From Lachnospiraceae bacterium UBA7027 (GTDB taxonomy: Bacteria; Bacillota; Clostridia; Lachnospirales; Lachnospiraceae): 7,393 nucleotides of DNA. The position numbers were made by a program, and so were the translations under genes. Positions 1 to 6,592 of this stretch are shown here, piece by piece; position 1 is the stretch's first letter; each line of letters begins with the position of its first letter. The stretch covers positions 1 to 7,393 of the forward strand of contig DLBG01000105.1 in NCBI GenBank assembly GCA_002494135.1, written 5' to 3'. Under the pieces are notes generated by a model. That model was not told where the DNA came from, ran no database searches, and worked only from the letters and a program-made list of their open reading frames with translations.

Positions 1-746
1 ACCTTGATGAAGTGCCAGTACTTCTTTGCGGAGTTGGCATCTCTTTCGATGTTACCGATTAATTCGGAGTAGGTCTTGGTTGCGGTATCGAAACCGAAAG
101 AAGCCTCGATATCTTCATTCTTTAAGTCACCGTCAATGGTCTTGGGGCATCCGATTACCTGAATGCCTGTATTCTTTGCTGCCATGTACTCTGCAAGTAC
201 GGCCGCGTTGGTATTGGAATCATCACCACCGATAATAACGATTGCGCTGAGGCCATGCTTCTTTGCTACTTCCTCAACAACCGCAAACTGCTCTTTGGTC
301 TCTAATTTGGTACGTCCGGATCCGATAATATCGAAACCGCCGGTATTTCTGTAAGCGTTGATGAATTCATCGGTGAATTCCACATAATCGTCTTCCAAAA
401 GTCCGCTCGGACCGCCCTTGAAGCCGAGTAAAACGTTCTCCTTGTCAGCTGCCTTTAATGCATCGTAAAGACCGGAAATAACGTTGTGTCCTCCGGGTGC
501 CTGTCCGCCGGAAAGAATAACACCTACTACCCATTTCTTTGCGGGAGCGTTGTTTGCACCTTTTACAAAGGTGATTTCCTTCTTACCGTAAGTATTCGGG
601 AAGAGTTCTTTGATTTTGTCCTGATCTGCAACGGAAGCGGTTTCTTCGCCTTCCTTAACACAGATCTCTGCGACTCCGTTTTTGAGCATTCCGGCAAGTT
701 TCGGGGAATACTCATATCTTGCTTTTTGAAGTGGTGAAAGATTCAT
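1..746 (-). CDS. pfp: Pyrophosphate--fructose 6-phosphate 1-phosphotransferase, N-terminal part (3' end outside window)
   Basis: This is a partial gene with 248 complete codons visible; the C-terminal half lies beyond the left edge. The product transfers phosphate from pyrophosphate to fructose 6-phosphate in the cytoplasm, a reversible glycolytic step (EC 2.7.1.90). The phosphofructokinase core is clear: GGQAPG at residues 80-85 forms the phosphate-donor loop, GGDDSNTNA at 173-181, and PKTIDGD at 201-207 with the expected catalytic Asp205. Asp176 and Lys202 replace the glycines found at these positions in ATP-dependent enzymes and are the established signature of pyrophosphate use. The roughly 70-residue N-terminal extension before the core fits the long, plant-beta-like clade of about 550 residues. 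The ATG at 744-746 has AAAGGAG 7 nt upstream, and a consensus-like promoter lies at 834-862, so the gene is probably transcribed on its own. The family call is firm; only the truncation limits it. Confidence 0.95.
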   Translation of the reverse strand, partial: MNLSPLQKARYEYSPKLAGMLKNGVAEICVKEGEETASVADQDKIKELFPNTYGKKEITFVKGANNAPAKKWVVGVILSGGQAPGGHNVISGLYDALKAADKENVLLGFKGGPSGLLEDDYVEFTDEFINAYRNTGGFDIIGSGRTKLETKEQFAVVEEVAKKHGLSAIVIIGGDDSNTNAAVLAEYMAAKNTGIQVIGCPKTIDGDLKNEDIEASFGFDTATKTYSELIGNIERDANSAKKYWHFIK

Positions 747-753
747 GGCAATA

Positions 754-760
754 CTCCTTT
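754..760 (-). promoter_or_regulatory. Ribosome binding site of pfp
   Basis: AAAGGAG on the minus strand lies 7 nt before the ATG at 744-746. It fixes the start of the truncated phosphofructokinase gene. Confidence 0.8.
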
Positions 761-806
761 TGTATATTATTTTATTGTTTCACTTTACACATGGTGCCGG
801 ATTGCC

Positions 807-823
807 GTTGTTTTTCAAACAAC
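807..823 (-). promoter_or_regulatory. Perfect inverted repeat at the 5' end of the pfp leader
   Basis: GTTGTTT-GAA-AAACAAC (minus strand) is a perfect 7-bp inverted repeat with a 3-nt loop. It starts about 4-5 nt after the transcription start predicted from the promoter at 834-862. In RNA it would form a 5'-terminal hairpin that could stabilise the message. In DNA the same symmetry, next to the promoter, could be a repressor operator. No run of T follows, so it is not a terminator. The repeat is seen directly; its function is inferred. Confidence 0.45.
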
Positions 824-833
824 AGCGTAGATA

Positions 834-862
834 ATTGTACCACAAACAGATTCCGTCTTCAA
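834..862 (-). promoter_or_regulatory. Sigma-A type promoter of pfp
   Basis: On the minus strand TTGAAG (857-862) is followed after exactly 17 nt by TACAAT (834-839). These match the vegetative consensus at 4 of 6 and 5 of 6 positions. Transcription should begin near 827, giving a leader of about 80 nt. The -35 box lies 25 nt past the stop codon of the upstream small exported protein, so this is the natural boundary between that gene and pfp. Confidence 0.75.
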
Positions 863-887
863 ATACTCTGTAAAAAGCGTTTGAAAA

Positions 888-1277
888 TTATTCCCGGATG
901 AACAGGAATTCGGAAACCGTCGTGCTATCCTTGTTGCCGTCGTAAATGTGCAGTTCACCGTTTTGAAGGGTTCCGTTGTACTTGATTCCGGTAATGGTGT
1001 CCTGCAGATTGATGGTTCCGTCCGAATTGTAGGTGTACTTCACTTTATGGGTGGAATCCTTGTGATAGTATTCCCCTTTGCCGTGTCCGTCCAGCGTATA
1101 ATAGTAATTCGGGTGATCGAGTGTATAGATGGGGCCTTTTTCCCACTCACAGACATATTTTCCCTGCTGTCCGTCCGCGGGCGAATTTGAACAGGCAAGC
1201 GCCGATATGGCAAACACCGTACAAATCGTCAGTAAAATCGCCGTCTTCATTCGTAAGGCCGTGCTTTTATTTTTCAT
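888..1277 (-). CDS. Small exported protein or lipoprotein, probably beta-rich
   Basis: The product has 129 residues and I cannot name it. Residues 1-11 are basic, 12-28 are hydrophobic, and an ALA-Cys29 junction follows. This could be a lipoprotein processing site, although Ala rather than Leu at -3 is not ideal; the AxA pattern would also suit ordinary signal peptidase. The mature part of about 100 residues alternates Tyr, Gly, Asp and Thr in short strands, with NGTLQNGELHIYD near the end. That pattern recalls small lipocalin-like or DUF5640-like single-domain lipoproteins, but this is only a resemblance. An in-frame ATG at 1296-1298 would add 7 residues, but it has no ribosome binding site and the GAGGGG at 1287-1292 lies inside that extension, so I chose 1277. 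The gene starts 47 nt after the exchanger gene with no terminator between them, so co-transcription is likely. No convincing terminator follows its stop. Confidence 0.8.
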   Translation of the reverse strand: MKNKSTALRMKTAILLTICTVFAISALACSNSPADGQQGKYVCEWEKGPIYTLDHPNYYYTLDGHGKGEYYHKDSTHKVKYTYNSDGTINLQDTITGIKYNGTLQNGELHIYDGNKDSTTVSEFLFIRE

Positions 1278-1286
1278 CTTTGTTTT

Positions 1287-1292
1287 CCCCTC
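1287..1292 (-). promoter_or_regulatory. Ribosome binding site deciding the start of the small exported protein
   Basis: GAGGGG on the minus strand lies 9 nt before the ATG at 1275-1277. It falls downstream of the alternative ATG at 1296-1298 and so argues for the shorter protein. Confidence 0.65.
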
Positions 1293-1324
1293 TTTCATTC
1301 AATCATACATTCCGCGAAAAATCT

Positions 1325-2488
1325 CTAAGCCAGGAACTGGAATGCCAAATATGCCGCGTAGATAACAAGAAGCGCGATTCCCTGGAAGCGGTACAGTTTT
1401 CCCTTTATTAAAGGCGGTACGGTAAGCAGAAGCATTACCAGGAAGAATAACGGAATATCCACTAACAGAGAAGCATTCATGCCGGCAATCAGTTTCTCGC
1501 TCGGTACCGCAAACGGACGAATCGTAACGGCAAGACCGGAAACCAGCACCAGGTTGAAAAGATTCGCGCCGATGATGTTGCCTAAAGACAATGCTCCGTG
1601 TCCCTTTATCAGTGAGGTAATTGCGGTTACAAGTTCCGGCAGGGAAGTTCCCAGTGCCACAAAGGTTAACGCGATTACCGAATCCGGCACGCCGACTTTC
1701 TGTGCGATTATGGTACCGTTATCTACTAAAAGAGTGGCACCGAATGCAATGACGGCTGCACCCAGAATGAGCAAAACCAAAGAAACCCAGATCGGCATTT
1801 CTTTCTTTTTATCGTCATCCTCTTCGCTTACTTCTTTACCGGGGGCTTCACCCGCACCGTCGGAAGAATGACCTGCCGTCCCTTCCTTTTTCGCCTTTAC
1901 CTCCGAAAGAGCCTGCTTAACGTTAATTACCATATAAACGAGAAATATCAGCAGAAGAACAATACCCGTCACTCTCGAGAATTCTCCGAATACATATGCA
2001 TTCACCGCATAGAATCCCGCCGCAACAAAGAAGAAAATGACCGGAATCCGTAACGTCTTTTTCTCTACCCTGGCCGGTCTTACCGCCAGCGTAATTGCCG
2101 CAATCAGAGAAACATTGCAGATAATGGAGCCTATCGCGTTTCCGTAAGAAATACCGCTGTTTCCTTTTGCCGCCGCCTGAGCGGAAACCATAACCTCGGG
2201 AAGCGTGGTTCCGATGGAAACCACGGTCGCACCGATCAGAATCTCCGGCACTTTAAACTTCTCCGCAATGGCGGTTGCTCCATCCACAAACCAGTCGCCT
2301 CCCTTAATCAGAAACACAAGTCCGCAGATAAACAGAATAATTGCAACAACAAGCTTTGTTACCTCCGTATTGTTGTTGTAAAGAAAACATCCGAGTCCCG
2401 CAAAGAAGAAGGCAACCGCTAAAAGCACTGTACCGAGATAGGATTGCCCGGATGCCTTCGCACCTTCTTTTGCCGCATTTTTTCCCAT
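1325..2488 (-). CDS. CaCA-family calcium/sodium (cation) antiporter, YrbG-like
   Basis: This 387-residue integral membrane protein belongs to the Ca2+/cation antiporter family. Members exchange Ca2+ (or another cation) for Na+, H+ or K+. Both diagnostic alpha repeats are present in inverted-repeat arrangement: GTTLPE at 93-98 with GNAIGS at 116-121, and GTSLPE at 280-285 with GNIIGAN at 303-309. Glu98 and Glu285 are the expected ion-binding carboxylates. About ten hydrophobic segments are visible, two of them before the first repeat (near 18-37 and 45-61). A charged loop at about 191-231, with an EEDDDKKKE patch, separates the two halves. The length is a little over that of compact prokaryotic exchangers (about 300-330) because of the N-terminal segment and this loop. 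The ATG at 2486-2488 is 4 nt past the stop of the upstream GTPase, and its GGAGGAG site (2496-2502) sits in the last codons of that gene, so translation is probably coupled. The family is sure; the transported ion is not. Confidence 0.93.
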   Translation of the reverse strand: MGKNAAKEGAKASGQSYLGTVLLAVAFFFAGLGCFLYNNNTEVTKLVVAIILFICGLVFLIKGGDWFVDGATAIAEKFKVPEILIGATVVSIGTTLPEVMVSAQAAAKGNSGISYGNAIGSIICNVSLIAAITLAVRPARVEKKTLRIPVIFFFVAAGFYAVNAYVFGEFSRVTGIVLLLIFLVYMVINVKQALSEVKAKKEGTAGHSSDGAGEAPGKEVSEEDDDKKKEMPIWVSLVLLILGAAVIAFGATLLVDNGTIIAQKVGVPDSVIALTFVALGTSLPELVTAITSLIKGHGALSLGNIIGANLFNLVLVSGLAVTIRPFAVPSEKLIAGMNASLLVDIPLFFLVMLLLTVPPLIKGKLYRFQGIALLVIYAAYLAFQFLA

Positions 2489-2492
2489 GACC

Positions 2493-4091
2493 TTACTCCT
2501 CCACGCCTTCCTCTATCCGATCCACCAGATCGCGTAAGGAACGGCTTAATTTCTTTAATTCGGTTACGTAAGCGGAGTTGTTGTCCGCTTCGAGTACCAT
2601 ACTGTTTTTGATTTCTTCGATTTCTCTTGCCTTGCTTTCGAAAAGCTCGTTCTCCAGCTCGTCATACTGTTTGTCGATCTGTTTGATGTAATCGGATGCG
2701 ATGGAGGAGAAATTGTTGAAAAGCTTGTTTCTGACTTCCATCACTTCCTTAATGTGCTTTTCCTCGGCGATTTTTTCACCCACCGCTACCGCAACATCGA
2801 GCGTTGCCATAAGGGGATCGAAGAAATCCGCTGCCTTTCCGACCTTTCCGGCCGTACGGACAATTTTTAAAATACCGAGAGCCTTGGCAGCCTCGATTTT
2901 GATAAAGCCCGCAAAATCCGCAAACTGCTTCGCAAAATCCATGTACTTCTCGCTTGCCGCCATGGGTTTGCTTAGGTCGGACTTGTCGATTTTCTGAAAT
3001 ACATACATGCCGATGTCCGATTTTAATATTCCGCCGATTTCGTCGTCCATCTGCTTGTTGGTCTTCTGTAAAATTTCCTCGATGTCGGAAAGCGTTGCTT
3101 CCACGAGTTTCTCAATCTGCTTGTTGACCTCGTCGGAATCCGCTTCCGTCAGTTTTACTTCGCCGACCTTGGCGGAGAATTCCGCACAGACATCCATAAT
3201 GCCGCTACGAAGATCCAGCTCCCTGCGATTGATATTGGCGCGGGTTTCCCTGCGGAGCGTACGGAACGTTCTGGTTAAGCGGTTTAAAACCGTCATCATA
3301 TTCTTATCCAGCTCCGTACCCGTACCGGTAATCTCATCCGCAATGGCATCGGTTAAGACATTACACTTGGTCTCCAGTTTCGCCAAAAGGCCTTTGGCTT
3401 CAATCTCACGGTTTAACAAAGCGATGAAGGAATCGAAATTGGAAAGTTCCACCAGTTCGTCATCTTCTTCCAGGATGCCTTCCCTGTAGTCCTTTGCATC
3501 CACAAAGGCAATGGGAAAATCGTCAAGCGATCCGCCCAGATCCGCCAGCGTGGAACTTAAGGTCTTTAAATAATTCCTGCGAAGCACGTCGAATTCGCCG
3601 TCCTCCTGGGACATCTTGTTCACCAGCAGGATGATTTTATTCTTATAGGCACGCTTGTAGGCAAGGTCCACAAAGTCGTGGATTAAAAGATCGTCAAAAA
3701 GCGAGGACGTAATGCAGAATACAAGCAGATCCGAATTGTTGATGGCTTCCTTCGCAAAGCGGTCATGCTCTGTTTTCACGCCGGCGTAAAGACCCGGTGT
3801 ATCGTAAAGAATCACGTTGCCCCACTCATAACTTTCGGTGGCGTCGGTTTCCACGTTCGCCGAAATACGAATCTGGCGGTTTCCCGTCAGTGCGGAAATA
3901 ATCGTGGATTTGCCGGCGTTGTGCTGTCCCACGAATGCGATACGAAGGCGGGACTCGTCCTCGATTTCCTTCAGTCTGTCCTTAACGGACGTTATATTTT
4001 CGGAGTTGTTCTCACGAAAAAGACGGAAAACCTCGTTCTCCAGTTCTTTTTGTTTCTCCGACATCATCTGGAAAAATAAATCATTCTTCAT
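2493..4091 (-). CDS. Dynamin-like GTPase, LeoA-like
   Basis: This 532-residue protein belongs to the bacterial dynamin-like, large GTPase group. G1 is GQHNAGKST at 55-63. Candidate G2 threonines are 83 and 86. G3 is DTPG at 97-100. G4 reads NKMS at 158-161, so the usual Asp of NKxD is absent. VDAK at 197-200 is a plausible G5. After about residue 235 the protein is almost entirely helical with heptad-like stretches (about 315-350 and 445-530), as expected of a dynamin stalk. Residues 385-440 form a more hydrophobic patch that could touch membrane, but there is no clear transmembrane segment. Overall layout and the G1-G4 region resemble LeoA of enterotoxigenic E. coli; this comparison is from memory, not a search. 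The ATG at 4089-4091 overlaps the preceding GTPase gene by 11 nt and has AGGAG 6 nt upstream inside that gene. It probably works with that neighbour as a heteromeric pair. The biological role is unknown. Confidence 0.85.
   Translation of the reverse strand: MKNDLFFQMMSEKQKELENEVFRLFRENNSENITSVKDRLKEIEDESRLRIAFVGQHNAGKSTIISALTGNRQIRISANVETDATESYEWGNVILYDTPGLYAGVKTEHDRFAKEAINNSDLLVFCITSSLFDDLLIHDFVDLAYKRAYKNKIILLVNKMSQEDGEFDVLRRNYLKTLSSTLADLGGSLDDFPIAFVDAKDYREGILEEDDELVELSNFDSFIALLNREIEAKGLLAKLETKCNVLTDAIADEITGTGTELDKNMMTVLNRLTRTFRTLRRETRANINRRELDLRSGIMDVCAEFSAKVGEVKLTEADSDEVNKQIEKLVEATLSDIEEILQKTNKQMDDEIGGILKSDIGMYVFQKIDKSDLSKPMAASEKYMDFAKQFADFAGFIKIEAAKALGILKIVRTAGKVGKAADFFDPLMATLDVAVAVGEKIAEEKHIKEVMEVRNKLFNNFSSIASDYIKQIDKQYDELENELFESKAREIEEIKNSMVLEADNNSAYVTELKKLSRSLRDLVDRIEEGVEE
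2496..2502 (-). promoter_or_regulatory. Ribosome binding site of the antiporter gene, inside the upstream coding region
   Basis: GGAGGAG on the minus strand is formed by the last codons of the LeoA-like GTPase gene, just before its TAA. It lies 7 nt before the antiporter ATG, so ribosomes finishing the GTPase are placed to start on the antiporter. Confidence 0.8.
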
Positions 4092-6528
4092 AACCCTCTC
4101 CTTTATCGCCGATTCTTACCTCTTCCTGCAAAATTTCGGATATCTGCCCCGGGGAAAATACCGGTGTAAAATCTTTGACGGCAGGTCCCATAATTACAAT
4201 CTCTTTCCGAAATTCCCTGACCACTTCGACTTTCGATAAATCGGCCTCGTTTAAAATATCGATCATCTCTTCCTGCGCCATGTAGTTTAAAATTCTTCCC
4301 GCATAGCGACGGTTTAAAATGTCCACATACTCCACCTGGTCCGTTAAGGTATCGGAAAGTGTGGATCTTAACTCGTCCAGGCCGTTAATGATGATTCCGT
4401 AGTAGCGTCCGATTTTACCGATGATCTTTTTGTGCGTCGTATCGAACTTCTCGGTAACCTCCCGTATGTTCTCCGCGCGCATCTCTTCCATGTTGCGTTT
4501 GATGGAGTCGTATATTTTGGACTTCTTCTCTCCGAGCTGTCTGGACTTGGATTTCATGAAGTAGGAAGCAACACCTGCTGCCATTGCCACTCCTAAAAGC
4601 ACCCAGCCCACGGGGTTGGATCCTAAGGCAAAGGCCACTATGGCTCCGACGCCGAGAAGCGCTCCGCCGATTTCCGTACCGCCCCTTATATCGAACAGCG
4701 TTCCCGTATCCACGGTTGCCAATTCGCCGAACTCCACGGAGAAGGCCATATCCTCTTCCACTTCAAGCAGAATGTCTTCCACCTGATTGTTATACGCATT
4801 CCAGATGCGTTCGTAATCGTTTTCGATATATTCCTTCAGCCTTCCCTCACCCAGGAATTTCTTCCAGGAGCTGTTGATTTCACTCTTGGATTCCGCGTAG
4901 TGCGTGTTGACGAAACGCTGCACCTCATCGGTGATGAATGCTTCATAGGTTGCTTCGATGGCGGACGCCAGTTCCGTCTTACGGTCCTTGGCAGCCTTTT
5001 TTAGTTTCATCATGACCTTGGAACGGTTTTTGTCGAGAACCTTGATAAAAGCGTTCAGCGCATTAATCTGGTCCCGGATAGACATTTCGTTGCATTCCAT
5101 GTGATAAACCGCCGCATTGTAAATGGTCTGGGAACGCATGATGACGCCGTTTGACTGGATCATATCGCTTAACGCAGAAAGGAATTCCTGAATTCTGGAC
5201 CCTTCCATCAGCCTGCGCTTGGCCTCGGGATCGGTTTCCCCAAGGGCGGTCTTGGCTGCCAGCAGATGAACCGGAACCACGCGGTAATTATGAAATTCGT
5301 GGTTCTTCGAAACATACGTGTGGATTCGGTTTAAGTGACCGGATATGCTGTCCTCTCCTTCCCTTGTATACCAGTCCAGGGGATTTGCCAGAAAGGCTTC
5401 CTTTTTCTTACTGCTTCGAAGAAAATTGTCTTTTTTGTTTAAAAGGATGATGACCGGTTTGTTACGGTCCTTTAATTTCTTTAAGAAATTAAATTCCGTC
5501 TCCTGGATACTGTCGGAAGTTACCACATAGCAGATCAAATCGCTTTCGTCCGCCACATCTTCCGCAATTTCCACATCATCCTCTCCGCCCGGGGCACCGA
5601 TGCCCGGTGTATCGATGATGCGGATACCGTTCCAGTCATACACATAATTGTAACGGGTGGTACGTTCGCTTCCCACACCGATGAATTCGTAGTTGATTCC
5701 GCCCAGAAGAACCGAATGCAAGGTACTCTTTCCGGCTTTGGTACGTCCCATAAAGGAAACCGTATAGTAGGCGCTTGCAGCTGTCTGCTTGTTTTTTAGC
5801 ATGGTCAGGCTCTCGTCTGCCTGTTTTAACATGGCTTCCTCTTTATCGCGAAGGCTGGAGAAGAGATTCTCAAGCTGCTTTTTTTCTTCGGAGTCGTTTA
5901 ACCGGCCTTCGTAGCGAAGCACCTTTTCCTGCTGGTCCTTTAATATCTTCGGGGCAACGAGAAACAGCTCCGCGCTTTTTTCGATACAGTTTGTGGAAAC
6001 CTCCAGATCTTCCTTTGCCACCTTCTGCATCTGCTTTACAACGCTGTCGTACTGCTCGCCTTCGAAGAGTGCACCGTTATATCTGGTATTGAGTTCCCTT
6101 AAGAAACCGGCCTTGGCATTCTCATCGCGGGCATTCCCGCCGATGACTTCATTTCTGGCATCCTGCTGAATCTTCGCATAACGCTTTTTCTCCACACGAA
6201 AACGTTTGCAGAGACGTGAGAACAAAACCTCTTCCTTATCGCGGAAGGTTCCGTCCTCATAGGCAATCAGAAGTCCGAAATATAAGGTAAACTCTTTCGT
6301 CTCATCCGGAGCCGAACAGAGCGTATCGATAATATCATCCAGAAGCGGTTTGTCCGCATGGTCCTGAATGATGGCAACCGCCGTACTGCGAACCTCCGGT
6401 CCGAACCCTGCCGTATCTATTAATCTGTTGATTCTAAACCATTCCCGGTCATACAGCCTTCTGTCATTGATGGCCATGTACGTGGCAAAATAGACCACTT
6501 CGGGAATCAGTTTCAACTGAAACGCCAT
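4081..6528 (-). CDS. Dynamin-like GTPase with TerB-like N-terminal region and C-terminal membrane hairpin
   Basis: This protein has 815 residues. Residues 8-120 are helical and contain two similar acidic repeats, NDRRLYDREW near 21-30 and EDGTFRDKEE near 91-100. These recall the metal-binding DGxxxxxE pattern of TerB-like domains. A helical linker (about 160-250) precedes a complete GTPase domain: G1 GRTKAGKST 261-269, G2 Thr290/Thr291, G3 DTPG 306-309, G4 NKKD 364-367, and a possible G5 around AAK 424-426. The rest is a long helical stalk interrupted at about 617-657 by a glycine-rich hydrophobic stretch long enough for a two-pass membrane hairpin, with a Ser-Asn-Pro turn at 637-639. In bacterial dynamins such a segment forms the lipid-binding paddle. 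GAGGGG at 6535-6540 lies 6 nt before the ATG. The gene overlaps the next GTPase by 11 nt. It is probably a membrane-anchored partner in a two-dynamin complex. No specific function is known to me. Confidence 0.85.
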   Translation of the reverse strand: MAFQLKLIPEVVYFATYMAINDRRLYDREWFRINRLIDTAGFGPEVRSTAVAIIQDHADKPLLDDIIDTLCSAPDETKEFTLYFGLLIAYEDGTFRDKEEVLFSRLCKRFRVEKKRYAKIQQDARNEVIGGNARDENAKAGFLRELNTRYNGALFEGEQYDSVVKQMQKVAKEDLEVSTNCIEKSAELFLVAPKILKDQQEKVLRYEGRLNDSEEKKQLENLFSSLRDKEEAMLKQADESLTMLKNKQTAASAYYTVSFMGRTKAGKSTLHSVLLGGINYEFIGVGSERTTRYNYVYDWNGIRIIDTPGIGAPGGEDDVEIAEDVADESDLICYVVTSDSIQETEFNFLKKLKDRNKPVIILLNKKDNFLRSSKKKEAFLANPLDWYTREGEDSISGHLNRIHTYVSKNHEFHNYRVVPVHLLAAKTALGETDPEAKRRLMEGSRIQEFLSALSDMIQSNGVIMRSQTIYNAAVYHMECNEMSIRDQINALNAFIKVLDKNRSKVMMKLKKAAKDRKTELASAIEATYEAFITDEVQRFVNTHYAESKSEINSSWKKFLGEGRLKEYIENDYERIWNAYNNQVEDILLEVEEDMAFSVEFGELATVDTGTLFDIRGGTEIGGALLGVGAIVAFALGSNPVGWVLLGVAMAAGVASYFMKSKSRQLGEKKSKIYDSIKRNMEEMRAENIREVTEKFDTTHKKIIGKIGRYYGIIINGLDELRSTLSDTLTDQVEYVDILNRRYAGRILNYMAQEEMIDILNEADLSKVEVVREFRKEIVIMGPAVKDFTPVFSPGQISEILQEEVRIGDKGEGYEE

Positions 6529-6534
6529 TCGTTT

Positions 6535-6540
6535 CCCCTC
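6535..6540 (-). promoter_or_regulatory. Ribosome binding site of the large dynamin-like GTPase gene
   Basis: GAGGGG on the minus strand, 6 nt before the ATG at 6526-6528. It supports that start and is followed by AAA, like the sites of the two lipoprotein genes. Confidence 0.7.
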
Positions 6541-6547
6541 TTATTCG

Positions 6548-6578
6548 AAAAGAACAGGCACAAACATAAGCCTGCTCT
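6548..6578 (-). terminator. Weak terminator-like hairpin between lipoprotein and GTPase genes
   Basis: On the minus strand AGAGCAGGC (6570-6578) pairs with GCCTGTTCT (6551-6559) across a 10-nt loop. One pair is a G-U that forms only in minus-strand RNA. A short TTTT run (6548-6551) overlaps the end of the stem. The small number of U residues suggests partial termination or 3'-end stabilisation of the lipoprotein message, with some read-through into the GTPase genes, for which I see no separate promoter in the 64-nt gap. Confidence 0.45.
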
Positions 6579-6592
6579 GTTTCCGTTCTTCC

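Noticed and set aside
26..737. Plus-strand open frames at 26-235, 163-354 and 486-737
   Set aside because: They are antisense to the clear phosphofructokinase coding sequence, with no ribosome binding sites and unnatural protein composition.
863..890. TTCAAA...TTTGAA inverted repeat after the small exported protein gene as a terminator
   Set aside because: The arms are AT-rich, 16 nt apart and not followed by a T run; the right arm overlaps the -35 box of pfp.
1296..1298. Upstream ATG for the small exported protein (136 residues)
   Set aside because: No Shine-Dalgarno site precedes it, while a good one lies between it and the ATG at 1275-1277.
948..1411. Plus-strand readings opposite the small exported protein
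   Set aside because: They overlap a minus-strand gene with signal peptide and ribosome binding site, and show no such signals themselves.
3007..3489. 160-residue plus-strand reading rich in Ser
   Set aside because: It is antisense to the helical stalk and part of the G domain of the smaller GTPase; the Ser-rich composition comes from complementary Glu/Asp and Arg/Leu codons.
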